Assembly: GCF_011397635.1 (NCBI RefSeq)
Contig: NC_064762.1
Location: forward strand, 20,113,479 to 20,177,478
DNA length: 64,000 bases
Source of the DNA: Epinephelus fuscoguttatus
Lineage: Eukaryota > Chordata > Actinopteri > Perciformes > Serranidae
Direction: 5' to 3'
In this document: piece after piece, positions 11,101 to 24,913 of the stretch
Numbering within the stretch: position 1 is the stretch's first letter
Layout of the letters: each line of letters starts with the position of its first letter
Made by a program: the position numbers and the translations under genes
Notes under the pieces: generated by a model
What the model saw: the letters and a program-made list of their open reading frames with translations, nothing else
Database searches by the model: none
Told to the model about the DNA's origin: nothing

Positions 11101-14100
11101 GACTTGCTCTGGCTCTCTATGAAAGTGGACACCACGTGAGAAACAATAGGTGTCTGATCAGGACACAGATAGCATGCAGTAAGTGGGTACAGTATGTTAT
11201 TTGCATTAGAGTGCTGTCCAGTATTTTCCACCACAACCACGGCAGGATACACAGGATGAGGAACTGTTTTTTATTTGAAAGTGACCGATGAATCACAGAT
11301 TTTGCCCGGACACAAATGATCCAAAATGCTTGATGGAGCGGAAAGTTTACAAGTCACAACACAGCTGACCTCTGAACAATATTTATTTTCCACTCAACTC
11401 TACACACAGGTCAACCTCATGAAATCTGGGTCTAAATCTGTGTTTTATCTGAGCAAATCCTTCCACTTTGTACCCAGGAAGTCATGTGAAGAAACTCTGC
11501 TTTACTGACTTGTTCCAGAATAGACAAAGGACACGAGCTGACAAACAGAGGAAGACAAAATATAGAAGTATGCATGCACATTTTACCTACTCCTGGACAC
11601 AGTCAACATCAACCCACGCAAACACAGAGCAGCCCTTATCTACTGTGTGCTCCCCCGTGTTACCCTTCCCCCTCTCCTGAGAGGCCGGCTCTCAGCAAAC
11701 AAACAGCCGAAAATCAGTGAGATATCAATCTGTCAGCGGGTCGCCTTGTCAGGAAGTTCAAGTAGTCACTGGAGCGGTTCCTACCTCTCTTCCTCCTTAA
11801 GAGCCAAATAAATAAGGGGAGTCGTGCCAGAATGCTGTCAGCACCTCAGGCAGCCTCTTGTGTGTGAGTGTGCGTGTAAATGAGTATTTTGGTGTGTGCA
11901 TGCGGTCTCTCCACTAGCATGTGCGCTTTTTGTGTTTGTGAATGAAAGCCGAATGCTTTGTGTGTGTCACAGAGCTGCCAGCTGTGTTTCTACGTGGAGT
12001 TAAAAAAGGGAAACTGAAACATTGCCTAAAGTCTTGAAATTGGTCTCATCTTACACAGGTACTGTGGCTATACCTGAAGACAGACCCTCTCTGCTTTCAG
12101 GACTCTACTCTCCTCCTTTGTGTCCTGCTCTAACAAAAGGGCCATGGGTGTGACTGAGTAACTTCTTAAACATGCACACAAAGAGCGTGTCAGTCGGCCT
12201 GGCGCTTTGATTGGGAGCCTTACTACACAATAACAGATGTGTCTCAAAGCGTGGGCACAGGAATGGTTCCTGGTAACTCAAAAGGACATACCTCCAATTC
12301 TTGGCAGCTCATATCGTAACAATCTAGAACGATAGATAGCACCACAGGTAACGTGGAAAAACATGTATTTTTGATTTTGAGATCAACTGTACCTTTAAGG
12401 AGAAGAGGATATACTTTATTCTTTAATCCCAGAGGGGATAGATAGGCCTGAAATACACACACATGCACAAACAGGACCTATACATGCATTAAATGGAGAG
12501 ATGTCAGAGCAAGGGGGCTGCCTTGGACAGGAACTCCGAGCAGTTGGGCGTTCGGTGCCTTGCTTTACTTAGGAGGTGAACTGGCACCTCTCCAGCTACC
12601 AGTCCACGCTCCATACTTGGTCTGTACTACCCTCCAGTTCCCAAGTCCCTATGGACTGAGCTCCTGCTGCCCCCAAGGTGTCCAGAAACAAAGCACCATC
12701 CTAAATGAATCCTGCTTCTACTCACACACTTACCATTACTGTCGATTGCCAGTTGGCCCAGTGGAGGGTAATTACAGCGCTGGGCTAATTCGGGGCAGTA
12801 CCACACCAGGAGCTCCTGCCCCGGCTGAAGAGGTTTGATGGTGTAGAAGTAGATATCCAAACCACTCTGGCATGCCACCAGGTTCTGCTCATCCACACTG
12901 CAAGCTGGGTTGACGTAACGCATCCAGTTGCTGCACTCCTCGTTCAAACCATCCAGGATGTGGTGCAAACACCCCTCCGAGAAGACCTACAGTTTGAGAG
13001 ATGACGAGACGGGCGATAATTCAGTTAATGATGATGCAGTCTGAATCTGAAACCATGATGTCACAGGTTTCCTGATGCCTTTATGGTAAATACTGTATGT
13101 TCTTTCAGCTGAGATAGGTGCTGCCCTTGTTTACGGCACACAAGTCACCCAGCATAAGACTGCATAAGAATTTCACGGTATGACTGGATTGTAGTATCGA
13201 GTGTACTACCTCGCCCACTAAGACTCTCACCTACCACCTTTGTGGTGAAGAAGTGCTGACCTTTTAAAATTCTGTTTGAATTCAGCTCATCTAAAGGAGC
13301 AGTGTGTGGGTTTTTTTTGGCTCACCTTTTTTCTACGATAACTTAAGATCCAGACATTCAGGAGGTCTTTACTAAGAGCTGAATTATCAGGTCATAATCT
13401 TTTTCTGATGCTCTTTGGCTCCTAGCATGGGGACTGCTAATGACGGTGGCTGATGCAAAATCACGAGCGGCCCTATCTAGAGCCAGCATTTGGTTTGTCC
13501 ATTCTGGGCTGCTCTAGAAACATAGTGGTGCAATGTGGTGGCCTCGTGGACGAGGACCCCCCTGTGTAGATACAAACAGCTCATTCAAAGGTAGCCAAAA
13601 CACAACTATTCTTACTGGACCTTTAAAGAGTTGTCTGTCCCTCTCTTTAGATCTGTTCTTCATACTATCTTCTCTTTGTAGCCATGCTGTCAGTTGAGTC
13701 ATGGCAGTAATGTTAACACATTGTCTGTGTTATGGCTGCTGCAAGTTTCGGTCAGGGGTTGCATGATTTCAAGGCTGCTGACTCTAAACTGTCGAATTAC
13801 ACAGGCACTTGTGTGTGTAATGGAAGATGTCCCGATGCTGCTGATTTGTAACATAACAGCTCTCAGGCTCAAAACCACTTCCTTGCTTAGTCAGTGTGAG
13901 AGTTTATGAGTCTGGAGGAGCGCGGACATGTGTATGGTGTATTTACTGGCAGCGACACCGCTGCCGAGGGAAGCGGAGAGAGAGGAGAACTGCTGCGTCA
14001 CTGAAACCAAACAGCTGTGTGTGTGACCTCAGGCAGCCATGCAGAGAACTGGCAGACACACATTCACAGTGTATGCACATTTAAAACCATTTGATGTAGC

Positions 14101-16047
14101 AGCATTTAAAGGTACCCTAGCACCGGCACACCGAGTCATACTTTCACAGGATGTCAAGCGTTGACCACAACTGCTAACTCGTGCCACACCACAGCCTCAG
14201 CAGCGTCTCCAGATGGAGATACAGGATGTGAACAGTTGTGTAAAAAAAACATATCAAGACGGATCTCACTTGCACACATTCAGCTCACTTACCCTCCAGA
14301 AGTACTTTCTGTCAGCGTCTTTCGGCAGCGTTTCATCGGTGTAGCTTTCCCCCACCAGAGGGCCAAAACGTGTCCCCATAGGAATCAGCTCCTTACTGGT
14401 CACCCCGAGCACCTGTTCAACAAGGAGGACATGAAACCATCAAACGACAGAGTGGCTCACAAATTGGAGGTCTGAGCGAGCAGCCGGATGCACTCAGAGC
14501 TGAGAAACGTAATTAGAGGGATGAGATTCTTGGGAATACAGTCCTTATCTCTGGCTCTCCACCCCGTGCTGGTTTCTTGGTGATTAAGAAAAAGGATCAG
14601 GTCAATTCACTGGAAAATCTCCCGCAAAAGGAAATAAGCAATTAGTTGTTATTGTTATATATTGGACGTCGTGACAGATCTTCCCCTGAGAAAATGAGAA
14701 TTTTGCCAGGCTGTGACAGAACGTGTCCGTTCCTTCACACGCTGAATATTTCATAAGCTGATGGCACCACGTTATCTTTAGTTTCTCCACCATATTAAAA
14801 TTTCACCACCACTCTTGTTCTGCTACCTCCAGGTGTGAAACTCACCCCTCCGTCTCAAGCCTCCAGGGTGTGGAAGGGAGGATAAGGTGTCATGGGCACA
14901 CCCCTACCAGTCAACTGCACTTTGAGCTCCGTGTCCAAATCCCCTAAAGCAATGGTAATGTAGTCTCTCTTTCATCTCGGAGCAATACCGATGTGGTGCA
15001 TGTAGCTGGGATCAACCACTACATGCTTCACCATGGAGTTTTATCCAGCTAGTTTTATCCCCTTTGTCAGACGGCTCCATTTGAGTTGTCCCTGTGTCAC
15101 AGATTACTGTAACGTAACCTGCTCTTTGGTGTCATCCAGACTCCAGACAGACCTTATTAGAAGGTCAAAGCGGTGGTACAGGTATTTTGCTGCAGACAGT
15201 GAGGCTACTTCCTCTCATCTCACCTGACAACCATCTTTCATCTACAGGGGCTCAACCCTAATCTTGCATAAGGAAACCTAATGTATCCTTTTCATTGATA
15301 GCCCACTGGGTTAATCTTTTATCTGCAATTTCCTAGTCCATCCAGCTGAACATAAATTATCCTCTTCTTTAAGTCACTGGAACTGCTAAACACTTAATCC
15401 AGATGATGTTTATGGTCTTATACTCAAGGTGCTGGTGCTATACTTTACAGTGCAATTGTGTGCTGGGACAAAGGGTTGGGAATCTGAGGTAGCTGCTAAT
15501 CACAGAGACCTCAGGCTGTGCGCCGAGGGGCTCGCCTTTCTCCGTCTTTGCCTCACCACATACACAGCAGAGAGGAAAGGCTGAAATTAGACAACAACAT
15601 GTCAAGTACTTCCCGCCCCGAGGATGGATGAGTGGATGGAAGGATGTTGGAGTGACGCAAGGACTCGTCAGTTACACAAAACATAAACAACGGCAGTACA
15701 TGCTTACATACCTCATAGATATATTGATTTGATTATTTTTCGGTGTCTTTTTCACGCTTTGGTTTTAAAAAATGGATGCTAACAACTCTTAAAGCTTAGA
15801 CAAGTTGAATGTGTACCTCTGTGGAGTCATGGCAGCGTTTCAGGGCAAGGTTTCTGGGTAAGGATCTCTCAGCTCGTGTCTTGCCGCTGTTTTCGGACTC
15901 TTCCTCCAGAAGTTGGTCCTTCACGATGTAAGTGCACCTCTCCTCAAAGTTTGCCTCGCTCCATGATGTCATGTCTGCATCATGCGTCTCTGGCATCGCT
16001 GCTGCGAGGAGTCCTGTGTTTTGCGGTGAGCTTTCTGAGGTTAACAT
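8185..16047 (-). CDS. prdm1: PR domain zinc finger protein 1 (Blimp-1), six coding exons
   Basis: Transcriptional repressor directing B-cell terminal differentiation and, in fish, slow-muscle, neural-crest and fin fates. Coding exons (minus): 16047-15817, 14412-14293, 12986-12734, 10680-9665, 9565-9437, 8742-8185, all GT-AG, giving 2307 nt (768 aa). Exon 1 has [20 protein letters not shown] and SLPRNL. The PR domain (about residues 77-195) carries [25 protein letters not shown] and [20 protein letters not shown]. The long linker keeps SVSEIL and PRVVYPI. Zinc finger 1 starts at Cys526/Cys529 and is split by an intron after LSNLK. Fingers 2-4 follow with HTGEKP linkers; the fifth is the atypical C2HC finger ([10 protein letters not shown]) of PRDM1. 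The C-terminus has IKLE, a sumoylation-type motif at the place of VKQE in human. Teleosts have several prdm1 paralogues; which one this is cannot be decided here. The upstream N-terminus or 5' UTR exon is uncertain. Confidence 0.94.
8930..9259 (-). repeat. 'AAAGGAACAGTGTGTA' family element in prdm1 intron 5
   Basis: Ends with CCACTAGATGCCACTAAATC then CTACACACTGTTCC, the classic terminus of this fish repeat. Internally it has two similar GAGAGGTCTTTTGG / AGAGACCTCTGTGG stretches. The left limit is approximate. Confidence 0.55.
10681..12733 (-). other. prdm1 intron 3 (between PR-domain exon and linker exon)
   Basis: About 2 kb without exon-like ORFs. The middle (11050-12240) looks mostly single-copy. 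The part at about 12395-12570 includes TTTATTCTTTAATCCCAGAGG and the text GAACTCCGAGCAGTTGGGCG, a fragment of a widespread fish repeat. Confidence 0.6.
12395..12575. repeat. Fish interspersed repeat fragment
   Basis: The blocks ACTTTATTCTTTAATCCCAG and AACTCCGAGCAGTTGGGCGT and GGTGCCTTGCTT recur in many fish genomes. Class not certain. It ends just before the PR-domain exon. Confidence 0.45.
13288..13632 (+). repeat. 'AAAGGAACAGTGTGTA' family element, prdm1 intron 2
   Basis: Starts AAAGGAGCAGTGTGTGGG, contains GATAACTTAAGATCCAGACA and GAGCTGAATTATC as in the 43081-43145 copy, and ends TACTGGACCTTTAAAG. The two ends are imperfect inverted repeats, so this is probably a complete non-autonomous copy. 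Confidence 0.6.
14413..15816 (-). other. prdm1 intron 1
   Basis: 1.4 kb between the first and second recognised coding exons. No repeat or exon is recognised; mixed AT-rich text with a few GATGGATG units at about 15622-15650. Confidence 0.55.
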
Positions 16048-16073
16048 GGCTGTGGTGCACGGAGAGGAAGAGG
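16048..16073 (-). other. Possible splice acceptor upstream of prdm1 ATG
   Basis: On the minus strand the text CTATCTTCTTTGTAG lies just upstream of the chosen ATG and would make an exon starting at 16074. No stop intervenes between it and the ATG, so the chosen ATG may be either the true start (with a spliced 5' UTR) or internal to a longer N-terminus whose first exon lies farther up. Confidence 0.45.
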
Positions 16074-18695
16074 CCTACAAAGAAGATAGAGACATGAGGT
16101 GTCTGAAAAAACAGATGATTCTGGCAATGGGAGTGACATCTAATTGTTGACCATTTTCCTTTGACCTTTTCCTTTTTATGTCACAACATAACAGGGAAAG
16201 CACAGACAATACAAACAAAAGCTGGAGTACCAAGGGAAGTCAAGTTTTGAATGGAGCTAAAATTAGATTCCAGAGTGCAAGGTGTGACACAGAGGAGGCA
16301 GAGAGCAAGTCGGGGATGTTAAGAGGAGGAGAAGTGGCGGAGAGAATCTAACTTTCCCATCAACAGGACACTACACTACTACTACCGGACAAACAAACTT
16401 CAAAGTGGAACCTTCGTGCGCGCTGCCTCATTGCCCCCACTGTCCCATACATCCTGTGACTCTCCACATCACAACCCCTGGGCTATAAGGGAGGTTCCTG
16501 TGCACGTCAGCCCCCGGAGCAGGACCACTTTCACAAGGAAATCAGCGCTCCCAGTGAATCGAGCAGACTTCCTCTGAACTGACTGAGACTTGGCTCTCAG
16601 CCAGGTCTAAAGTCTCTTTCTCTTTCTGTCTGTCTGTTCCTCACTGTCTATACCTTCCTTTTCAGGAAGATTGGTACCTCAACAAAAGTTCCCCAAACTA
16701 ATGGGATGAAACGGTGAAATAGTGAAAGAGAGGAAGATAGAGGACTTGTGATTGAAAGACAATGCTCAGATGTGACTTCTTAGAACTTCCTTTTTTTAGG
16801 CTCATCAGTTTGCGTCTGAGATAGTGATAGATAAGGTCTGTGGTAGGCAATATTTGGTAAGCACTCACGTGACCTTTTAAAGTAAGACTTAAAGTCAAGT
16901 GAAGACTGAGGGGAAGCTTTTTAAACCTGTATGAACAAATATTTCATCAGCGTGCCTCAACAGAAAGACTGTCATTCCCCTTTTTGAAAGTTGTGTTCGT
17001 AAAAAATCGTCAAGACACACACAGTAATCTGACATCTGTATCTAAAAATGGAACATATGCTGCAATACCAAATTATGTCATCTTATTCTCAGGCAGAGAT
17101 AAAAAGGGAATTCAGATGAAAGCGCAGTGAGATGAGATTTATGGACAACGTATCATGCTATTTTTTTCTCTGAAGTTTGGTCACCACAGCTGACGCGGAA
17201 TGACTGTCACAAGCGTGACAGCTCACTCCGAAACCGTTGAACCCAGTGACACAGCATAAAATATATTGTGAAAATCATGGCATGAGTCAAAGGCACACAG
17301 CTGTGTGGTTCACAGGGCAACATGTAACAGGTTGACGCTAGAAAGCGCTTTTCACCTTACTTTGACATTAATGTTCTGCGGGACAGTGTTGCAATGCAAA
17401 AAAATAAAGGAAAGAATCAGTAAAAAAAAACAAAAAAAAACATCACTCCAGCTCATACTTATAAATAAATTAGAAAAATCACATCTGTTATACATCATAA
17501 TTAATAAGATGATTTAAAAAGAATGCACACTTACTGTGAAGCCTTGAGAGGAGCCACACATAAGGCAGGCTGTCAGTGCCCTCCTTGAAAGCTTGAGTGT
17601 CTCTGAGCAACCAGTGGCTGTCCTCCGTCTCTTATCTTCTCTTTCTCTCGTATAGTTTCTCACCAAACCTCAGTATCCTGTCTACCTGTGCGTGAATGGC
17701 CGCGCAACTGAGCACTCGAGTGTGTGACTCTTCCTCTTGCTTCTTACACGGGAGGAGGGAAGGTGTGTGTTTGAGACAGAGAGAGAGAAATACACTCCCT
17801 TTTCCTCTCGTGCTCCCTCCCCCTCCTCCCCTTTGCCCCATGACTCCTCCTTGGAGAGTGTTTGTGTGTGTCACTCTCTTGCCCCGGGGCGTGAGGCTTT
17901 CTTTGAATTGGGGGGGTCACTGGCTGTCACACAGCTATGTCCGGATCAGACAAATACATCTTCATTTTCTGACAGACACTCTCCCACTCCATCTTTGGGT
18001 GAGGGGAAGGCATACCTGTGTTGTGTTTGGAAGTCAAGGACTAAACACAGAGGATATGAGGTCATTTTGATGCTTGTGTCATGTGAAGTTAGTTTTGGAA
18101 AGTTCTTTTAAAGATGTTAATACATATCAATTCACTTTAAGCTTTTAATTTGTCATAGGAGAGCTTGTTTGCATGCAGGAGTAAATGCAGCACAGCATAT
18201 CGTCACATTCCTGAAATAACAACTCTTGATCATGACACTCACTCCTCCATCACAGTGCTTGAAAAAAGTCACATTTAAAGCAACAAATGTCTCCTCCTCC
18301 GTAATTCTTTTGTGTGTTCTGCAGCTTAATTAGATGGTCAATTTAAAATGACTAAAATACAGTTTGTAAAGTGACACTCGTTCAATATGAAGAAATTTAA
18401 TATCCAACTCTTCATCACAGCAACAGCTGCAGACTGAAATATTTCCACTCTATGTATCAGTCTTGCCTCTTTGACTCACCAATACAGATTGCTGCTAATG
18501 TTGAGCTCCAGAGAGAAGTGAAACAAAATATTGTAAAACTAATTTTCAGAAGATGTAATCTGCAACAAAAATGAGGCATTCAGGTCTCCTTGAAATCAAT
18601 AAATGACAATGACTTTGGGTTAAAATTGGATAGCTAATATCAGTTACTTTTGTCATTGATTAGTCTGCCGATTATTTTCTCACAATATCTTAGAG

Positions 18696-18990
18696 CAGTG
18701 GTTTTCAACTAGCGGTCCCCTGAGGAAGTTTCAGGGGGTCCCCAGAATAAAAAGGGAAATAGTTTATTTTCATTATTTAATTTACAGTAAAAGTGAGTCC
18801 AGTGTGAGCAGAGTCATAAGAGTGATTGTCCTGATCAAAGGTTTCACTTCCTCCACAGTTATCCCCTCAACTGTAGTTGACAACTACAGAATTCTGGTCT
18901 TGATCAAATCTAACAACAAAAATATTTTCAGATGGAAGTCCCTGAGGTAAAATCACCTATTGTATAACAACATAGGGGTCCTTGACAAAA
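18696..18990 (+). mobile_element. Probable hAT-like fragment
   Basis: Begins CAGTGGTTTTCAACTAG, close to the CAGTGGTTCTCAACC type of hAT terminus, with GGTCCCC stretches typical of these elements and AGGGGTCCTTGAC near the other side. No matching second terminus or target duplication was found, so it may be truncated. Confidence 0.35.
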
Positions 18991-20805
18991 AGGACCACTA
19001 GAGCACAAAGTAGTAAAATAAAGTAAGACCAAGAAAAGCAGCAAATTTTCACATATCACATTGACATAAACGATAAACCGAATATCATAATAGTTGCTGA
19101 TTAAATTTATTTCCATTGACTTGTTGAAATTGCTAATAATAAAGGCCCAAACATACTTGGGCGGAACATATGCAGAGCGGACTCTGCGGAGGTTCGCCCG
19201 GTCTAAAAGTGGATGTCCGCAAGCCCCATGCGCTCAAAGCTCAGATTTTACGGCCGTGCGGATTCCGCTCCGCACACCAGTGTCACACAAAAGACTCCTT
19301 GGTATGTATTTTTCACATCGCAGGGATTTTTCACGGACATTTTTACAGGAAACTACAACGTGGAAGTGCACTCGACTATGGAAGCCCGAATGACTGCGGA
19401 CATTCCTCACGGAGTCCACCCCGCTTACAGTACGCCCGAGTCTGTGAGCACCTTAAGAATATACTTTTGCTTAAACACCAAGCGACAACCCCCCTGGGGC
19501 TGAAAAAGCTGCAGTTCATCGAATGGCCACTTGAGGTTGGCTCTAGAAGCGAGTCAATCTCCATAGACCACCGTGTTAAAATTCCCAACTTTACAGCAGA
19601 AATGTAAACATGTTTACAGCCTGCTACAAAAACAGTTTTGGTCTTTAGCTCATTTCCTCCTTCATGCCAACTGTATGGGGGGTGCATTTTTATGTTACTC
19701 ACTCCTTGGCATTTTATTAAGGCTTAATGTTAATGTACATAATTGAAGGCGTAGCCACTTTGAGTAACAGACTGTCAGATAGTGTCCTCAAGCTCTCAGT
19801 CAGATCCATAATGCCAGCCCCTCACCCAGGTGTACTCCTTTCTGGCTCCACAAAACCAAGATGGTGATGACCAAAATGCCGAACTCAAGGCTTCAAAACC
19901 AGAGTCCACAAACAAATGGGTGACGTCACAGTAGCTACATCCATTATTTTATACAGTCTATGTTAAACATTCAAGAGAAAGATAGGGGCACTATGAGAGT
20001 AGACACATTGTATTACTGCCAAGAAAAAAAGGAAACTAGTGATACTCAACCTTAGGCCCATGGGCTGAATCTGGCCCTTGGTAGGTTGTTTGTTGGCCCC
20101 CAACCATTTTTTAAGTCACAGTGAAAATAAATTGATTCATACCGGGAATTTTTTGTTTGTTTGTACTTTTTTAACAAAAGACTTGCCAGTTGGGACCCCC
20201 CCAAAAGAGGCCTGGGCTAATCGCGGAATGTCCTCAAGTCCCAGAAAAACTCCAATGTACACCTGACCTGTGTGAGGCTGCTGCATCTAGACCCTGGCCT
20301 CCTGTCATTTTGCAAAAGTGGCTAAGCTAAGCTAATTGAGTGTCTCTGATGTCGACTATCGGACATAGATAAAAGAACGTACATCTCCTGGTATTTTCTT
20401 CTCATTCTCTGCTCTTTTTTTGTCGTCCTTACAGAGGTGTTTGACTGATATAAGTCATGCTGCGGCTAAAGCTCCGCTAGCCGCCCCCAGCTAGCCCAGG
20501 TTTGTTATTCAGGTTAAAGGGGGAAGAAGCAGTGGATCTCTCGGGCAGCTGAGTGAAGTGGAGCCTGAGGAGAAAGCATCTGTTAGCCCCGGTTTCACTA
20601 CAGGCAGATTCAGTCACTACAGGTGCGAGGAAATAAAACCTGAACAGCCAATTGGAGTGATCTCTCTCACCGACAAGCTCCGCCGCCGATTCAACATGCT
20701 CAATCGGCCGAAAAGCCACCGACGCTGAAGTGCCGACAGTGCGGGAAACACCACAAAAACTAGGCTCGATTGCCCGACTTTGGTCGGCTTGGTGTGTCAG
20801 GGCCT

Positions 20806-20915
20806 ATAGAGACAGACAACCATTCACACTCACATTCACACCTTCAGGCAATTTAAAGTCACCAGTTAACCTGCATGTCTTTGGACTGTGGGAGGAAGCT
20901 GGAGTACCCAGACAA
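20806..20915 (-). repeat. L2/Maui-like LINE 3' end, truncated
   Basis: Reads AGACAGACAACCATTCACAC, then TCACCAGTTAACCTGCATG and TCTTTGGACTGTGGGAGG, the reverse complement of the block at 1873-1990. Confidence 0.65.
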
Positions 20916-23900
20916 AACACCATCTTCAAAAAACATTCTACACCAAAATGCTCAGTTAGGGGTGTGTTTTCTGGTGCATGCAGGAACATTTTTTTTACTC
21001 TGTGTTTTCCCTTTCAGGAGACTTGTGTCCAGCTGTCCTTCTGTACTGCTCAGTGGGGATGAGAGCCAGAATGTGTTGATACTTGTGTCATGCTGTAAGT
21101 TTATCTGTAGCCCGCCTTTCACCCCGCTCCGCCCCCACCCCTTGTTCTTTTCTCCAAAAGCAACATTTAACTTGGCAGCCCGCCAGCCAGCTTAAGAATT
21201 GTCTGAATTTCCAGTCTTGTCATCCATGCGCTTGACACGCGACATACTGCGAACAACGGCACGCGCGTGTCTCTGTGAGCATACCTCCATTCATAGCCGT
21301 GAATTCACCATGCACACTGTTCTCATTCACTTTCTCTACTTCAGGGAAGTTCATATTGCATCGCCATGTGTCATGTGGACTCTGTTTGCTGAGACACTCC
21401 TTGGTTTCTTCGCTATGTCGTCCTTCCTTTCAAGCTTCCTGTCCCACTCATCACACCTGACCAAGCTGCTAATTACGGCTGCTGACAAGAGCCACCATGT
21501 AATTTAAAATCCAGTTCTCTCTCACTGTTTCGCTCTTTCTCTTTGCCTTCAGTCATCTCATTCATCACCTTCTATTCAGCTCTCCTCCACCTCCTCCTTT
21601 TCCTCTGTAATACCTCTCCATCTGAACCTGCTCCTTACTACATCTATTACTCATACGCGCTGCGTGAGTAAGTCACATAATGACAACTTGAATTTTTCTT
21701 ATGAGTCGCAGAGAGGCCTCTGAGCCGAGATTGCACTCAGAACTTTGGTTTTGTGTGGGTGGATGCCTTTGAGCATGGGCACATAGTTATTAGTTGGTAG
21801 CTGGGTTGGACTACCAGATATTTCATGACATTCTTAGAATGACAGGATGACGAGAGTTACGGAGATATGGAAATGACTGACCAAGAAGAAGTGACACAAT
21901 TGAATTTATTATGTAGCCCAAAAAAGGACAAGCTCACTGACTGACAATGGCAGAGATGGTGATAGATTAACTCACATTTTTAGGTTGCATTGTAAAAACT
22001 GACAGAAAAGAAGCAAGGCAACACCTAGAAAACAGCCACATGTGGAAATTGCAGTATCACATTAACTGTTACAGGCGTTAGCTCTCTGTCCGTGTTCAGC
22101 TTAACCACTGACTGAACTCAGAACTCACCAGAAACTCTGCCTTTTTTTGTTTTACCTTGATCTGTCTCCTTTTCCCTCTTATCGCTGCACGTTTATGACT
22201 CAGATTCATACTAATATATGGAGGAATATGTGGCTAATTTTCCGCTAAAGCAGACATGTCTTTGTCACTTCCCCGCATCTTGGGCAAATATGTGTCTAAT
22301 TGCGTTCTTAACATTGATTTTGGTTTCAGTCTTTCCACTGATCAAAATTCTGACTTGTCCAGGTTTCAAGTTAACGAAACTAGATTTATTGTAATTATTA
22401 TTTTCATAAAGATTATGTCCATTGCAACTAAGAATGACCCACACATCATCTCCAACAGGTTTCATTGGAACCAATCTCGTAACCCATCGACAACAATAAA
22501 GCCTCTGGCAGGCTTATCTGATGTAGTCAGTGGATACCCAAACCAAAACTTCCTCTTGAAGGTGCCAGTCATTTTGACTATTCTCGATAAGCAGATTTCA
22601 TTTCATTAATTTATTTTAATCTATGAGAACAACACACATTAATCAGCATTTCTGTAAATGTGCTAGTGTTAGCCAGCTGGCTAATTTTCAGCTGCAGTCC
22701 TTTGGCAAGATGTTTTGAAACCAATAAAGGATAACATTCAAAGGATCACATTCACAGGACAAAGACAGCATAAAGACATATAGACAGCATTAACTACAGC
22801 AAACAGAAATATCTATGAATGCAGATAAACTTAAAAAGCTAATTAAAGCTAAACTGGCCTCAGATGGTAGCAGATGGGCTCCACGTCTACATTCCGGCCA
22901 GCGCGTCTACTTCTCCACATGGACTGTGTACCTGCCGTTTAAACGTGGTTGGTTAATACTCCTTTGACTAAAAACGTAGTACTAGGATTGGAAACTAAAA
23001 CACTTCCGACACCAAAATCTCGTCCTGTCACCTGTAGATCCTGAAAACATATGTAGAGTCTGTTTATTAAGATTGGAACAGTGGAACTACTTTCTACCCT
23101 CGAAATAGTCCCTCAGAAAACTACAAACCACAGTGTGCCATTTGGATTAGCCAGGGTAGTGACGTCATTTTTCCAAAGGATATTTTTGGTATTAGAAACT
23201 TTCGAGTTTCAGCTTTTTGTCCAAGTTGACCAATAAGGTTTGAGTGGCAGGTAAACTGTGTGGAGAATAAAAGGAGGTGGAACGCATTGGCCGAAGTGAA
23301 GTCTTGCATCGGCTATTGTCTGACAACAATTAAGCTTTCTATTAATTTCTTTTTAATTTACCCTAATTCATGTACAGATATCTGATTAGGTGAAATGACT
23401 GGCACTTGGAAGAGGAAGTTTTGGGCCACATATCTGCTAGCTACACTGGAACCCCCAAAATACTGGCCATTGCCACCAGAGGCTTCTCATTGAAGCAAAT
23501 GAGTTCTGAGATTGTCGTAAACAAAATTTCACACACCTCCATTATTCTGGGGTAAAGGAAATCTTATAGAGGGATATCTTAAGAACTGGGCAAATCAAAC
23601 TAAAGCAATCTGTATGGCTGGACTTCCCAAGAAGAAAGTGAGAAGGTGTTTTTTTGTATGTCAGGTGTTGCTCAAACAACAACAAGACAACAAAAATTTA
23701 CATTTTCCAGTTGGCAGAAGATACAGTTAGTCAACAGTAAACGTCAGTAAACTAGAATACAGAGAGCTGCTTGTGCACAGGCTATGGGTGCCTTTGGGGC
23801 CTCTGTAAATGGCGTCGCTATCTGAAGCCCTGTAATTTCCATGCTTGAGTCTGTACCTGCCTAGGGTCATTTCTCGCAGTGGGACTATAGGCGACCGCTC

Positions 23901-24913
23901 CTTGCCTGTCACCTCCCCCGAGGATGAGGACAATGATCTTTGGCAGAGATGGCTGAGGCTGAGCCCATTTTATAACCCATTACAGCTGAAATGTTTGACG
24001 CAGCCTCCACCTCTGCCTTTCTCAAAGTTTTATGGCCGACTCAAGGAGAAATATTTCGCATTCTATCACAACTATCTTGTTGTCAGAGCCCCGTACTCTC
24101 ACCCATGTCACCCTCACTTTTATCCCTGCCATGCTGTGCTGTTACAAGCCTGTCTGCCCTGCCGTCAGCCTCCCCGTCCATTTCCTGTTACTTTAAGTGA
24201 TTTCTTTTACCCTGCACTCTATTCAGCTTGTGGTGGAGAAATCACTCACACACAAATGCGCTTTTTTTTCCCAGTCTTTGACAGTTTGATTGAGGTCAGA
24301 TGTGCTTTTATTAACCTGACAGGAGCAATATGAACTTAATGAATGCGATGCGAACAGAAAAACAGTGACGGAACTTGTCACTCTCCATCTTTTTATCCCT
24401 CCTGTTTTCCACTTTAGGTGTGAACGTGAATAAATGTCAGCACTGCATCGCAGCCACCACCCACCTAGTCTACCAATAGTCTCCCTTCAACTGGTGGATG
24501 ATCCCCTGTTGACAGGCCAAGGGTTATTATCGTGGTTTCAGGGCTAAGAGGAATGCTACTGCGTTTCAGAACAGATGTCTTTTTAAATCCTGACAAAACC
24601 ACCCACAGAGATGAGGAGAAAACGCCATCACTGTATTCAGCTGACCCACAGTGTAGACGTCTGTAACCTGTGAATGATAGATAATGTCCAACACTGATGA
24701 CAAAACAGGGATGCATGCGTGCTTGCATGCACATACAACCTGTATGATACTAATCTAATGCCAGACATTAGATTAGTTACACTTTGGCTTTAATTTGAGA
24801 CCTGCACCACTTCAAAATCAGACCAAAAGCAAACCTCTAGTATTATGACACTAGGATTTCTAACTTTGATACAATACCTTGAAAAATATTAATATTCGAT
24901 ACCATATATGATT

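Noticed and set aside
16550..16700. PRDM1/IRF-type site (GTGAAAGTGG, about 16527-16536) suggesting autoregulation
   Set aside because: A single ten-base match is expected by chance in this much sequence, and the prdm1 transcription start is unknown.
19145..20815. One large TIR element from AGGCCCAAACATACTTGG to the AGGCCCTGACACACCAAG end
   Set aside because: The two ends are only partly alike, no target duplication was found, and the interior mixes several unrelated repeats.
23845..24333. 162-codon plus-strand ORF in the gap
   Set aside because: No recognisable domain, no promoter or splice context, and composition like the surrounding DNA.
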